A stretch of DNA of 64,000 nucleotides, taken from contig NC_135027.1 of the NCBI RefSeq assembly GCF_051020955.1, forward strand, positions 8,472,532 through 8,536,531, read 5' to 3'. Position numbers and translations under genes: made by a program. Each line of letters begins with the position of its first letter. Positions within the stretch are counted from its first letter, which is position 1. This DNA comes from Megalopta genalis (lineage: Eukaryota; Arthropoda; Insecta; Hymenoptera; Halictidae). Of the stretch, positions 24,207 to 34,540 are shown piece after piece. Below the pieces are notes generated by a model, which had not been told where the DNA came from, made no database searches, and saw nothing but the letters and a program-made list of their open reading frames with translations.

Positions 24207-25640
24207 CAGAAGGAGCACATCTTTATTCGACTGTGGTCTATTGCGATCGAGACAGACAATTTTTATTTTCCATAAAGATCGATTGTCCGTCACATAAGCC
24301 ATTCCGTTAGATAATTTTCGTAAAATCTGTCCGCGAAAAAAGAAATCGAAGTCAGGCTTCTAATAAATGTTCGGATCTCGGGGCTCAGCGTTCGAAAGAA
24401 TCGAATCCAGCCAGGCACCGTGTTAAACACACTTCACTGTCTACAGAATCTACATCTCCGGGCGTGTTGTTCTCTTTCGAGCGGCGCGGCGTCGCGCGTT
24501 CTTTGTCCATCGTATTCCGATCTTGTCGGTGCCATAAATCGCGTGGATGTGCTCGACTAAAGATAGACGATACGCATCATTGAGAATAAGTTATTGGCAC
24601 AGGACGTGTCCGGGACGTAACATCGGAACATTGACGTACGGTCTTCTAGCGTACACGCGCGCGCGGGCCGTCTACCCTGGCCCTTTCTCCTGCGTGCCTA
24701 TGTCCCGTCGAAATTTCAATTTCCGTTGAGCATTCTATCGTGATGGCAATGTGTCTCTCTTCGTACGGCCGTTCATCATCCGCAGGCGAGGTTCAGATTG
24801 CAGGGCACACGTTGGAATGCCCGGGCCGCGGAACAAATGGATCGCGAAGTGTGTTTGTCTTTCGCCCGGGAAAGATCCGACGGCGCGCGAGCACTGTGCC
24901 CCGCGATACCGTCGGCGAAACTCAAAATTTCGTTTCTTCCGAAACTCCGTCTCGCCCGGCTCTTTCTACCCGCGGGAAACCGGGACAGAGGAAACGGGTA
25001 GCCGGACGGGCGACGCCGGGGTCAAGCACGACCGTCGAGGGCCGAAAGCGCGGGACACGGGGTCAGAGGAAGCCGAAGGACAGATAACACGCCGGATCGA
25101 ATTTAAAAGCAAGAGAGAAATCGGACGGGATTAAGCTACGGTTTACAAGTTCGGTCCATTGCAAATATTCCGCCCGACTGCGGAACCGTTTTGATACCGA
25201 AAGTTCCGTCCTGTTCGGAGGCAAACAGTCGAAGATTGCGGTGTTTAGAACTCGAACGGTAACGAGGTTGGACAGAGATCAACGAAAACGGGAAAGAGGA
25301 AGGGACGGATGGGATCGGATAGGTATTCCTGCATACTAAGTCGATTGTTGTGCGCCGCTGTTGTGAACTTTCATGCGAGAAAAACGCCGGTTAGACTGAT
25401 ATTGGATCGACCTCGGTGATCACGGGATTGCGGACTTTACGCATTTGTGACAAAAATTAGTGGATCGACAGCGTTTAGAGAATTTGATAACATTATTGTA
25501 TTATTTGCGACTCGTTAATATTATTAAGAAAAGAAATAAAGTTTATGTAGCTCCTGTAAGTTGCGATTAATCCAGACAATTTTGGGTTGCATAGAAATCC
25601 GCAATCTAGTGATCACTGTTTGACAAGACTGGGGAAAAAT
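24207..25640. other. No gene recognised; CpG-rich island 24470-25330
   Basis: A long CpG-rich stretch with overlapping plus-strand frames of 67-127 codons in different phases. None shows a known domain, and their basic, Arg/Gly/Ser-rich character is what CpG-rich chance frames give. I cannot exclude a non-coding first exon or promoter here. Confidence 0.45.
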
Positions 25641-25654
25641 AGATTTTTGGTATA

Positions 25655-25864
25655 GCAAATAAATATTTTTATCTTTTCTCGTGTAATACGGAATTTGGCA
25701 AATAAACATTTTTCGAAATTGTATATGCGCATTTTGAAATTGCATATGGAAACAGCATTCCAAATATATTTGAATATAAATCACTGCTATTCCAAAGGAA
25801 GTTCATTTGCCAAATTTTGTATTACGTGAGAAGATAAAAATATTTATAGTTTATTTACTATTTG
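25655..25864. repeat. Inverted repeat with about 55-bp arms
   Basis: The left arm 25655-25707 (starting GCAAATAAATATTTTTATC) is complementary to 25801-25864, allowing a few mismatches and one short indel. Both arms carry AATTTGGCAAAT. A spacer of about 93 bp separates them. No clear target duplication is visible. It is probably a decayed MITE. Confidence 0.7.
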
Positions 25865-25870
25865 CTGTTT

Positions 25871-26956
25871 GGATTCTTCGTATTTTCCTATTGTTTCATA
25901 TTTCACCTACTTTTTTTGATCATGAATAAAGTATTCAGGCATTCGATCCTAATTTTCAAAGTGAACCAAATTTTAGATACTAAATTCGATACGTCAGACA
26001 GTCGTTTTATGCTTTGTTGAAATCATATTTATCGAAGAAAACTAGTGAATGAAACAAAATCTAGTAATTCCTATTTTGTACAGATTTCGGTTAATTTAGT
26101 ATCTCGTTTCTGATGATAGTATATTTTCACGGTGCTAAATTTTGTGGTTTCGTATCCATTTAATAAAGTCGACGAATTACCAACGACCATAAATATCTCG
26201 ATGCTGTTTCTACGGTGTTTTGCTTTTAGCAAAAACCCGGGAATCGATTTTTGGAAAAATATTAGGATTTGAAGACCAGTTTTTCTACGAACCGTAGAGT
26301 TTCTACTACCTTAAACAGCATTGCTGTACATTTTCAAGTAGGTAACTAAAAAGTAGTAACTAAACAAATGAATCAATACAATAAAATGAAACATAAATAT
26401 AAAATTCCGAATACCTCTTACAAGAACTTGACAGAAAAATATCGCAGTTTTCCAGTGGCTGTACGATCCGATTACGAAGTTATTTAAAGGCATTCACGTA
26501 CGAAATAACGCTAAAACTGAGCCACCGCTGCGAGCAGCTATATCGACTATCGATTATACCTCGATCTTTACGGTGATTTTATCATCCTCGTAAAAATCCT
26601 CGAATCGTGCGCTTTTTTAACGGTCGTTTCTCGGGTCGATTATTTAGAGCATTCTTGCGTCTCTTAATTGTACAAGTTTTACAACCGTTGAAGTGTATCC
26701 CAGAGAAACAGGAAGCGTCGAAGGGCCCCGGAGATTGAAAATACGCGGAAAGGAGGAAGGGCGATCCCCCGTGTACATCGAGTCGCTGTTAATTTTAAGG
26801 GACAAGTTTCCCATGTTAGTTCTGACGCTGCCATCTCACGGCGGTGCGAGTGCTGCCATTGTGTTTTCCTCTCCCTCCAAAGTTCCGTGAAGTAAACGAG
26901 GCTCCTATTATCGCGTAATTGAAACGCGAACAAACGGATTTCGACCTATTCAGAGC

Positions 26957-26987
<31 letters not shown>

Positions 26988-28080
26988 GCGGGAAAGAGAA
27001 CCTGCGGCATCGAAGTTCCTCGTTTGAAGGCCCGAGTCAACCCACGACTCGCGAACGGAAGAAACGAAGCACGAATAACGATAAAAAGTTTCGCTTTAAT
27101 TGCTATGGTGGGATATCCCTCGCGGGGTAACTTCAAAGCTGGATATCGTCCGTGAAAAAGCCGGACTTCTCGCTGCACGCTCAAAGCGTTCATAACTGGA
27201 TTTCGAAGTTATTTCCAAGACAGCGCGCGGTCCCGTCTTTGAAATCAAAAGCCATTAAAATTTCGCCCGGCCGGGTGCGACGCGTGCGTCAAAGCGGCCC
27301 GACCCCGCGCCTGTTATTCCTCGAATAAATACAGCGGCGGATAAATATGTATGGGCACCCTTTAAAACGGTATAATCTTTTTTTCGAACTGGACCAGACG
27401 GCTCGATCTTTTTTTTTGAACGATGGAGGGACTGCTTGCTGAAAGTTTCGTCGAAATCGTTGTTATGAGTTACGAACGATTAATGATCGCGGAAATCGCG
27501 GTTTCGTCCGATTTTTGCCACTTTCGACCGATAAAGCTCATCAATTTCAGTTACATAGATATAAAGTTGAAAAACGAGAGCTTTTTTCTATTTTTCGGCG
27601 CCGTTGCAAGTAATAAAAAACTACTTTCCCCTGACATTTGAGTGGATTAAAATCATAGTGGCGTTATATTTTCGAACATTCTGATTTACATCTTAAAATG
27701 TAATGTATTCGTGCCAAAATGTTAAAAAAAGGCAAGTAAAATATATTATAAAACTGCTATAAATTAACTCAACCGTAAATTATCTTAACAATAAAATTAG
27801 TCGGTAAAGAATACACATGTTAGTAAACAATGACATCTTGCTTCTCGCGACGATTTCGTAGTTCCCGTAAAGAACGTGAAATTAATTTTACGAATACAAT
27901 TATTTAAAATTATACCACATGGCACGATATTTAGAGAATTTATAGCTTCTCTTTGGCGACATTTTTATCACATCTCGCAAGAGGATACGACAAATACAAG
28001 TATGCGCGCTAGTGACGCTGGTAGCGTACGTGTTACAAAAAAAAAGAATTGAGCTCACTTAGTGCAGTTTTAAAAAAGTT
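25871..28080. other. No gene recognised; includes (GA)n at 26955-26981
   Basis: AT-rich to about 26500, then CpG-rich to about 27330. A perfect GA run lies at about 26955-26981. Frames of 60-125 codons on both strands have no recognisable domain. Confidence 0.5.
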
Positions 28081-28084
28081 GCAC

Positions 28085-28122
28085 CGTTTTAAAGGGTGTC
28101 CGCATCTATTTGTCACCCACTG
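28085..28122 (-). mobile_element. Probable Tc1-like element terminus (right end)
   Basis: Read in reverse from 28122, the sequence is CAGTGGGTGACAAATAGATG then CGGACACCCTTTAAAA, flanked by TA at 28123. This resembles ends of insect Tc1-type elements (CAGTG..GGACAAA...CGGACACC). A weak left-end candidate is CATAGTGGCGTTATATTTTC near 27656. No transposase is seen. Confidence 0.4.
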
Positions 28123-28124
28123 TA

Positions 28125-29030
28125 TGTCGAGACACCGGCGTTTCCGTAAACTTGACGGTCGCGCGGCTCCGCGGATTCCTACCGGCCTGAAATCTCGTTA
28201 GCTGATAATTTTTCCGCGGGCGAATTAAATTGTTCCGGCGGACCTCTGAAAGCGTTTTTCCTCCGCTGTAACCTTGTTTATTGTTTGCGTTCCCGTGCCT
28301 TCGGAACGTTACGCGAAATGTGCATTTGCGCGCAAAGAAATGTTTATATCCCTGTGTTGTTGCCCGGGAAAAAAGCCGCGGACAGAGGGTAGACTGTTTT
28401 CGCGATGCTCAGGAAATGCAAAAATTTTTACGAGATACGAGCGAACATTGCCTTTTCGACTGTTCTCCTTTTTGGCTCCCTTTCCGCGCGGGCTTTTAAA
28501 CCGACCGCGCTCTTTCGAAATTTTTCGGAAAAATGTACTTTTTTTTACCGTGACATATTCTACTCGCCCGGAATCGCAGGCGCTTACACGGTATCGTCAA
28601 AATATTGCAACGTAACTGGAAAAATGATAAGAATGCTGAAAGTTGGGACTGAAAGGGTTCAGAAAATAACCGGCCTCGAACTGCTGCACATCGAATCTCA
28701 TTGAAACAGTTTTGGAAAGTATCGTATAGATTCTATAACTGTTATCTCTCGGTTCCGAAATATTTTTTAATTTTAATTTTTATCGAATTTCGTTTACAGT
28801 TCTATTTTGCCTGATGAATTCGTTGTATTTTCTTTAGCTATTAAAAGCGTAGATTCCGTATTTCAGTCGAAAATGTGTGCGGCGTGATTGCATTTCTCTA
28901 ATACTTCGTATTATTGGCAGAAGCTGCGGCTACGACCGTCGGACCTTTTGGTCTATCAAGCAAAATCGAAACCTAAAACCGAAAAATAACAGTCACAAAA
29001 CCGATACAATATCGGCTCTGAAGAACCGAA
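28125..29030. other. No gene recognised
   Basis: CpG-rich to about 28600 and AT-rich afterwards. Overlapping frames of 72-113 codons at 28274-28704 have no recognisable domain. Confidence 0.5.
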
Positions 29031-29036
29031 ACCGAT

Positions 29037-29130
29037 ATACCGCCATGGACAAAATATGAACACCTTTTAAGTTCTCTGAAATTGGACCAAACGTTATGAA
29101 ACTTTTTTTTTAGTGATAGAAGGTCTAGTT
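29037..29130 (+). mobile_element. Probable Tc1-like element terminus (left end)
   Basis: TACCGCCATGGACAAAATAT is followed by GAACACCTTTTAA and then a GAAACTTTTTTTTTAGTGAT-like subterminal stretch, the layout of a Tc1-type left end. It resembles the termini at 28122 and 32486. The remainder is not recognisable. Confidence 0.4.
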
Positions 29131-32130
29131 TGTTAGACAATGCACACAGAAATTTGTATCGAATGTATTTCGGTGAAAAAGAATAGAATAAGGAAGGTAA
29201 ATGTTCTTTTACCTTCTTCGTTGCTCCGCCCAATTGCTACTTTTGCAAAAATTTATTTAACCATTGCCTCGTACACGAAATGGACTGACGCCGATACTCT
29301 CGAATAATTTTATTTCATGAACACATTTTTCACGACACTTCACGCTCGCTACAAAAACATTTCGACCGTTTCGAACGTTTAAATTCTCTTAATTTAAGAA
29401 TTCAAAGTATTCTCCATGCTCTTCGAGCTGACAATTAAACTCTGCAATTTAATTATCGAACCATTCTTCCTTTTATATTTATTTTCGCGTTTTGCGACGC
29501 TCGCTTAATTTCCCCAATAATACGGAAAAGTGAAAACATTTTTGCATGGAATAGGAGCGATCGTATCAGATATGCTCGATAAATAATCCACTGTCTTCTG
29601 AATTCAATGCGCCCGCAGATCTGCAGGCTAATCAGGCCGATTATTGGCTGCGGTTATTTATTCGAAGCTGCATAAAGTAGTTTGTTTCTTTCACAGGCGG
29701 ATACCGGCTGGCTGGTTAGTGCTGGAACTTTTAAACGATCTCCGAGGCCATTCATAATTCTCAGTCAGTAATAACATCGATCGAAATCACATTCTCCCGT
29801 TTGCATCAGCGCGGTTCGACTGCGGCGGTGCTTTTCTAAAATTTATTTCGTCGACCGAGAGCTACCGATGGAGAAATGAAGTACGTCACGGCGAGAGACA
29901 ATGATGAATGAACTTGCAAAATGGACAGGTCTCCGTGAGCTAAAAGTTCCCCGCGAAATAGATTAACGACAATAAGCTATTCTTTTATCGTTAAATACCG
30001 TTATCAGCGACGCCGCTGACTATGAAGAATTGCAGTTTCTGCGATTTTCTTTGAGGGGAGGAGGGGGTCATCAACCATCGCGGTAACCGCTGTGAGACTG
30101 TATCTAACCGGTATCTCCAAACACACCGCCGTGCACGGTTAATTACTATCTCTTGTCTGCAGCTTCTCTTGGCTTGCTTAGCCGAGCGTCTTCGGAACTG
30201 ACTAACAATTCTCGTATTCTCGTGGGTAACCTTCGCGTACACACGGTTTTCGAGCGCTACTCGATTGCATTTTGCCACTGCTGACACTTTCACTGATTAT
30301 ATTGGGACGACAGGGATCTGCTCGTGTTTAATTTAGTCCATCCTAAACAATTTTCGGCGTGAGAACTGACACAAATCCATCATTGCAGTCAGTGGAGAAA
30401 TGCATATTAAATCTTTTATTCTTCCATTTTGTTATTTTTCTTTTTAATCAAAAAATTTAATATGTCAACTGTAAGAAACAGAAGTTAAACAAAACTGCGT
30501 TTTTCCATTTAATTATGTCGATACATGAAAAAAAGATATAACAGTACTCTGAGATTTTTCTGAAGTCTTTATATAGTTCTGTATTTCAACGACTCACTTT
30601 CGCCATAAATGCATAGAATCCGCGGTCAGTTATAAATTTATAAATATCTGCAATGCAGAATTTAGCTGTTAATTCAATTGACTGGTGTTTGAATGAATTG
30701 AAAACATGAGCTTTATGGTATGAAACTCTATAAAACCTTCAAACAGAAGCTGCGTAGTATCACATTAAAAGAAGCATGCAAGGTAATCTGTTATTTCGAA
30801 ATTTTCTCGCAACTTTTTAACTTAATACGTCCTGCCGAATCTCAATGAAAAGTCAAACGGTTTATAAATAAGTTCTAGCAAGCGTGGTCGCGCGAGTGGC
30901 TAGAAGCAAGTAATCTTCCGGGATAAGCCGAGACCGCCTTAGGAAATACAAGCGGAGTCCTCTGGTTCCATCAATTTCTCAGAACTTACACTCCGAAGTG
31001 TCGTTAGGAGACCTTATATCTTATATCGACTTCCGGCGTGATCTAGTTCGCGATTTTTAGGCCAACGCGACACAACCATATTTTCTAATAATGTACAACG
31101 GCCGGAAGCAGTTATTTTCAATCGAAAAAGAAATACCGCTGCAAGTTGTAGGACATAATCCCATTAGGAACTGAATTTTGAGTCAAGACTTATAGATATT
31201 ACTAGAATCGAATTTTTTGTATCGAAAGACAAACTTGTAAATTAATAACTAAACCGCGGATTCAAATACGGAACAATGGAAACATTTACGGAATTTAAAA
31301 ATGCTATCGCATTATTTTCAACTCGATAAAATAATTGAAGAATGAAAGAAATATCTGTATCTTGCAATTAATGCGGATAATTTTTATTTTGCATAAAAAT
31401 AACCTGCCGATGTCTGAAAGCGACTGACAAGAATTCTCTCGTAAGAATTACAAGATAGAATTTATTTAAATGTTTCGCAATTTTCTTAATAGTGCGAGCC
31501 CGAATAAGGAAATATATTCGACCAAATTTATTAACAGAAGCAGCTTTATCGCTTCAATAATTATGAAATCAAGAATGTTGAAATCGGTCGTTTGACCGAC
31601 GCTGGTAAATTTAATGTTAATGACATCTATTAATAACAATCCATGAGAATATTTTTATATGAAATGTTTCGATTTCATTCCATGTTATAAATCGAGGGAG
31701 TTTTCTCGCTTTTACTTCGGTTTACCGATTTATTTAAGGTTTCTGGGCAATTCGTGTCTATAACGCGACTTGTCAAATTTCGTGCACTTCGGAAATTGGA
31801 CTGCGAGTGTGAATGAGGTAGTCACTAAGATAATTATCAAACGCTATCATTAATAATCCAGAGGGATTCCCAACTGGTTTCTCGCGAGTGATCAGTTGAC
31901 GCTTGAAAGCCACGAAGCCGTTCAAGTTTCACGAGTCGCGAAATAATTGAGCTCAAATAATGGTGAAACAGTCCTCCGACTGTCACGTGCTTCATAGCAA
32001 GCGACTGCAACGATCGCCTCGGAAATTCTTCCTGGCGAGGCTGGGAAAACGATAAAGCATTGGTTAACATTCCACCCTGGGGCCGAGGTCCGCAGACGTA
32101 AAAACACTGGTGTCTGGCGCACAAACCATC
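29131..32130. other. No gene recognised
   Basis: Mixed composition. One copy of the ATAAATGCAT(A)GAATCCGC motif lies at 30606. A dispersed-repeat segment at about 31262-31560 resembles the flanks of the MITE at 23949. No coding-like exon was found. Confidence 0.5.
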
Positions 32131-32138
32131 GGAGAAAC

Positions 32139-32190
32139 GACGCGACGTGTCCACCAAACCGTTTGCACAGGGCAAATCGGCCGGGCATAA
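32139..32190. repeat. GC-rich direct repeat, copy 1 of 2
   Basis: CGCGACGTGTCC...GTTTGC(A)CAGGG...AATCGGCCGGGCA is repeated at 32807-32859, about 670 bp downstream in the same orientation. About four in five positions match. An upstream TCGG(A/T)GAAA block is also shared, apart from an 11-bp indel. The origin is unknown. Confidence 0.7.
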
Positions 32191-32451
32191 TCGGAACTCT
32201 TTGTAGAGTGCGCAAAGTTTATCTTTATAACATATATTTTCATGGTAAAATACTATGCGAATCGTTTTCTTTGGCACCTAGACTACTGTGTCCGTTGTTT
32301 TGTCATTCCAAACAATAGCAAATTTTGTTTTGTCACTCTAAACGGTAGCAAAATTAAGAAAAAGCATTTCAGTCACTGTTTAGTATATCAGTCCCTCGAT
32401 CATTTAACAAATATTTAGATCGTTTATTCCAGTTTAAAAAAAATTATTTAT

Positions 32452-32486
32452 TTTAAAAGGTGTCCGAATATTGACAGGCGTAACTG
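32452..32486 (-). mobile_element. Probable Tc1-like element terminus (right end)
   Basis: Read in reverse from 32486, CAGTTACGCCTGTCAATATT then CGGACACCTTTTAAAA, flanked by TA at 32487. It is similar to the termini at 28122 and 29037. No matching partner end was identified. Confidence 0.4.
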
Positions 32487-32806
32487 TATATTGAATAAAT
32501 AGCTCGTAAATGTACCTTTATAATCTGAACGTAATCGTAAATTAAAAAATTAATGCCTCGTCATTCCGACGGGCAAACTACTCATAAGTAGACTGCGAAT
32601 GTTTATGAAAAATATTGTCTGCATCAATCGCAAGACGTAGGAGCCAAGCAGTGTTTTTTTTCCTTCAAAAATGTTAACAGGTTGAAATTATTTTTGCCAC
32701 AAATGCATAAAAACCGCTGTCGTACAGCTCTAATTCGATCAGCATTCGATGAAAATTCGATAAAATTGCGCTTCGACTAACTTTCGGTGAAAAGGCGGCG
32801 CTTCGG

Positions 32807-32859
32807 AACGCGACGTGTCCCTCAAAACGTTTGCTCAGGGAGAATCGGCCGGGCACAAA
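32807..32859. repeat. GC-rich direct repeat, copy 2 of 2
   Basis: The second copy of the segment at 32139. It sits at the edge of a CpG-rich region that extends to about 33850. Confidence 0.7.
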
Positions 32860-33800
32860 CCGTCCGGTTCGGTCCGGTCCGAGTCGTAGAAATCGGTGTG
32901 TGATCTAGCGATCTCGTTAACGTGAAACTCCACGCCGTCGCCTATCGGATCGACGATATTTCCCGCGATCCCGTCGGCGGGGACGTCGCCGCGTCGGGCG
33001 GTGAACGACCATTTTCGGGGGTGAGAAAGTCGTCGGGGTGCCGGTTCACACCCGTTGAATCCTGAGCAGGGAGCAGGAGCTCCGAATACGACCGCGTTGA
33101 CGACGCCGAACGACGCCGGGCGACGCTCGCCCAACGAAATCGATGCGAAACTTTCCGAATCCAGTCGAACGAGTTAGATACCATCAATAGCAACATCGAA
33201 GGTTTGAGGGAGCCAGGGAAAAGCGGATGCCGGGACGACATATTTTTCCTGACGTTTTTTTTTTTTTGAAAACTGCTCCGAAGAGGAGCAGCCTGACGGA
33301 TTTACGAACCAACGCCGCGCCGGCGAGAAGTAGTCCGAGGAGTTTCGAAAACAACGGAACACCCGCGATACACGCGTGCTCTTATCGATCTCCGCGCGTG
33401 CTGCTCGAGGTGCGCTGCGGAGAAGTTGTGCATGTGTCCGCCACCGTTCGAGGACTCCTGTTCCGATACGGGTTCGCGCTGTGTCAAACGCTGAAAACTT
33501 GCGTCCGTATCCGCGGTTACGATTTAATGTAACCTGGCGTATTTCACTTCGAAAGTTCGCCGGAGCTCGGATGCAATATTTCCGGCGTGCCCGCCGGAAT
33601 CGATACACCTTTATATGCATGTACCCGCGCTTCTTTGCCAGCGGACTCTAATATTTCGAGGGAATCGCAACTTCCACGAATTTCGCCGGCGCGTCCCGGC
33701 CGGCCAAATCATTTCGAGTACTTTAATTCTGTGGTCGGGATGGCGGCTGGTCAGGGGACCCCTTGAATTACGCTTCTTTCAATCGGCATTGATGCGGGAC
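32860..33800. other. CpG-rich region without recognised gene
   Basis: A high-CpG stretch with overlapping frames of 60-148 codons on both strands, for example minus 33174-33620. The overlap in several phases and the lack of domains argue for chance frames. A T tract lies at about 33255-33266. Confidence 0.45.
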
Positions 33801-33801
33801 A

Positions 33802-33912
33802 GCGGAGCCGGTTACTGTGGGCCGACCGATTGCTGTGCCTTTCGTTCGTTTTCGGGTTAAAATTCGAATTTAATTTTATTCTTTTATTTCGGTTATTTTC
33901 TAATAAACATTA

Positions 33913-33946
<34 letters not shown>

Positions 33947-34540
33947 TTTTCAATAAAAATTATTCTTCTATCACATTTAGTTTTTAATAAATCTAATTTA
34001 TTTTAATAAATCTCTTTTTATTTTAATTTATATTATATATTTAATATAAATATTTAATATAAATATTTATAATATTTTATTTTAATAAATCTGTTTTTAA
34101 TAAATCTAATTTAAAAAATCTAATCTCTAATAAACATTATTCTTTTATTTCTTTTAATTTTTCTTTTTCAATAAAAATTATTCTTCTACCATATTTAGTT
34201 TTTAATAAATCTAATTTATTTTGATAAATCTTTTTTTATTTTAATTTATATTATATATTTAATATAAATATTTAATATAAATATTTATAATATTTTATTT
34301 TAATAAATCTAATTTAAAAAATCTAATCTAATAAACATTATTCTTTTATTTCTTTTATTTTTTCTTTTTCAATAAAAATTCTTCTTCTATCACATTTAGT
34401 TTTTAATAAATATTACTCTTTCGTTTCGTTTACATTTTGATCGAAATATTTAATATGTCGTATTCGATAAATGTAGAATTAATTATACCCGAAAGCAAAG
34501 GCACAGCAATTGGTCGCTTCATAGTAAGCGGATCCGATAC
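33802..34540. repeat. AT-rich tandem array enclosed by long inverted repeats
   Basis: Arms at about 33802-33866 and 34479-34540 are inverted copies sharing ATTGCTGTGCCTTT and TTTCGGGT, with roughly 45 bp of good pairing including GCGGA(G/T)CCG. Between them lies an AT-rich direct array (33901-34418) of 2.4 units with periods of 227 and 201 bp, each starting TAATAAACATTATTCTTTTA. The second unit has a deletion of about 25 bp. The layout is like a Foldback-type element, but no target duplication was recognised. Confidence 0.75.

Noticed and set aside
24740..25134. Overlapping 67-127-codon plus-strand frames as a gene
   Set aside because: Three phases are open at once in CpG-rich DNA, and the products are low-complexity and basic with no domain.
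31811..31826. let-7-like start TGAGGTAGT
   Set aside because: The match ends after nine bases and no precursor hairpin is apparent. The same holds near 63794.
31837..32277. 146-codon minus-strand frame as a gene
   Set aside because: Another frame on the same strand is open over most of it, no domain is visible, and part is a non-coding direct repeat shared with 32807-32859.
33174..33620. 148-codon minus-strand frame in the CpG-rich island
   Set aside because: Frames are open on both strands and in several phases, as expected from CpG-rich composition. No domain or splice structure supports it.
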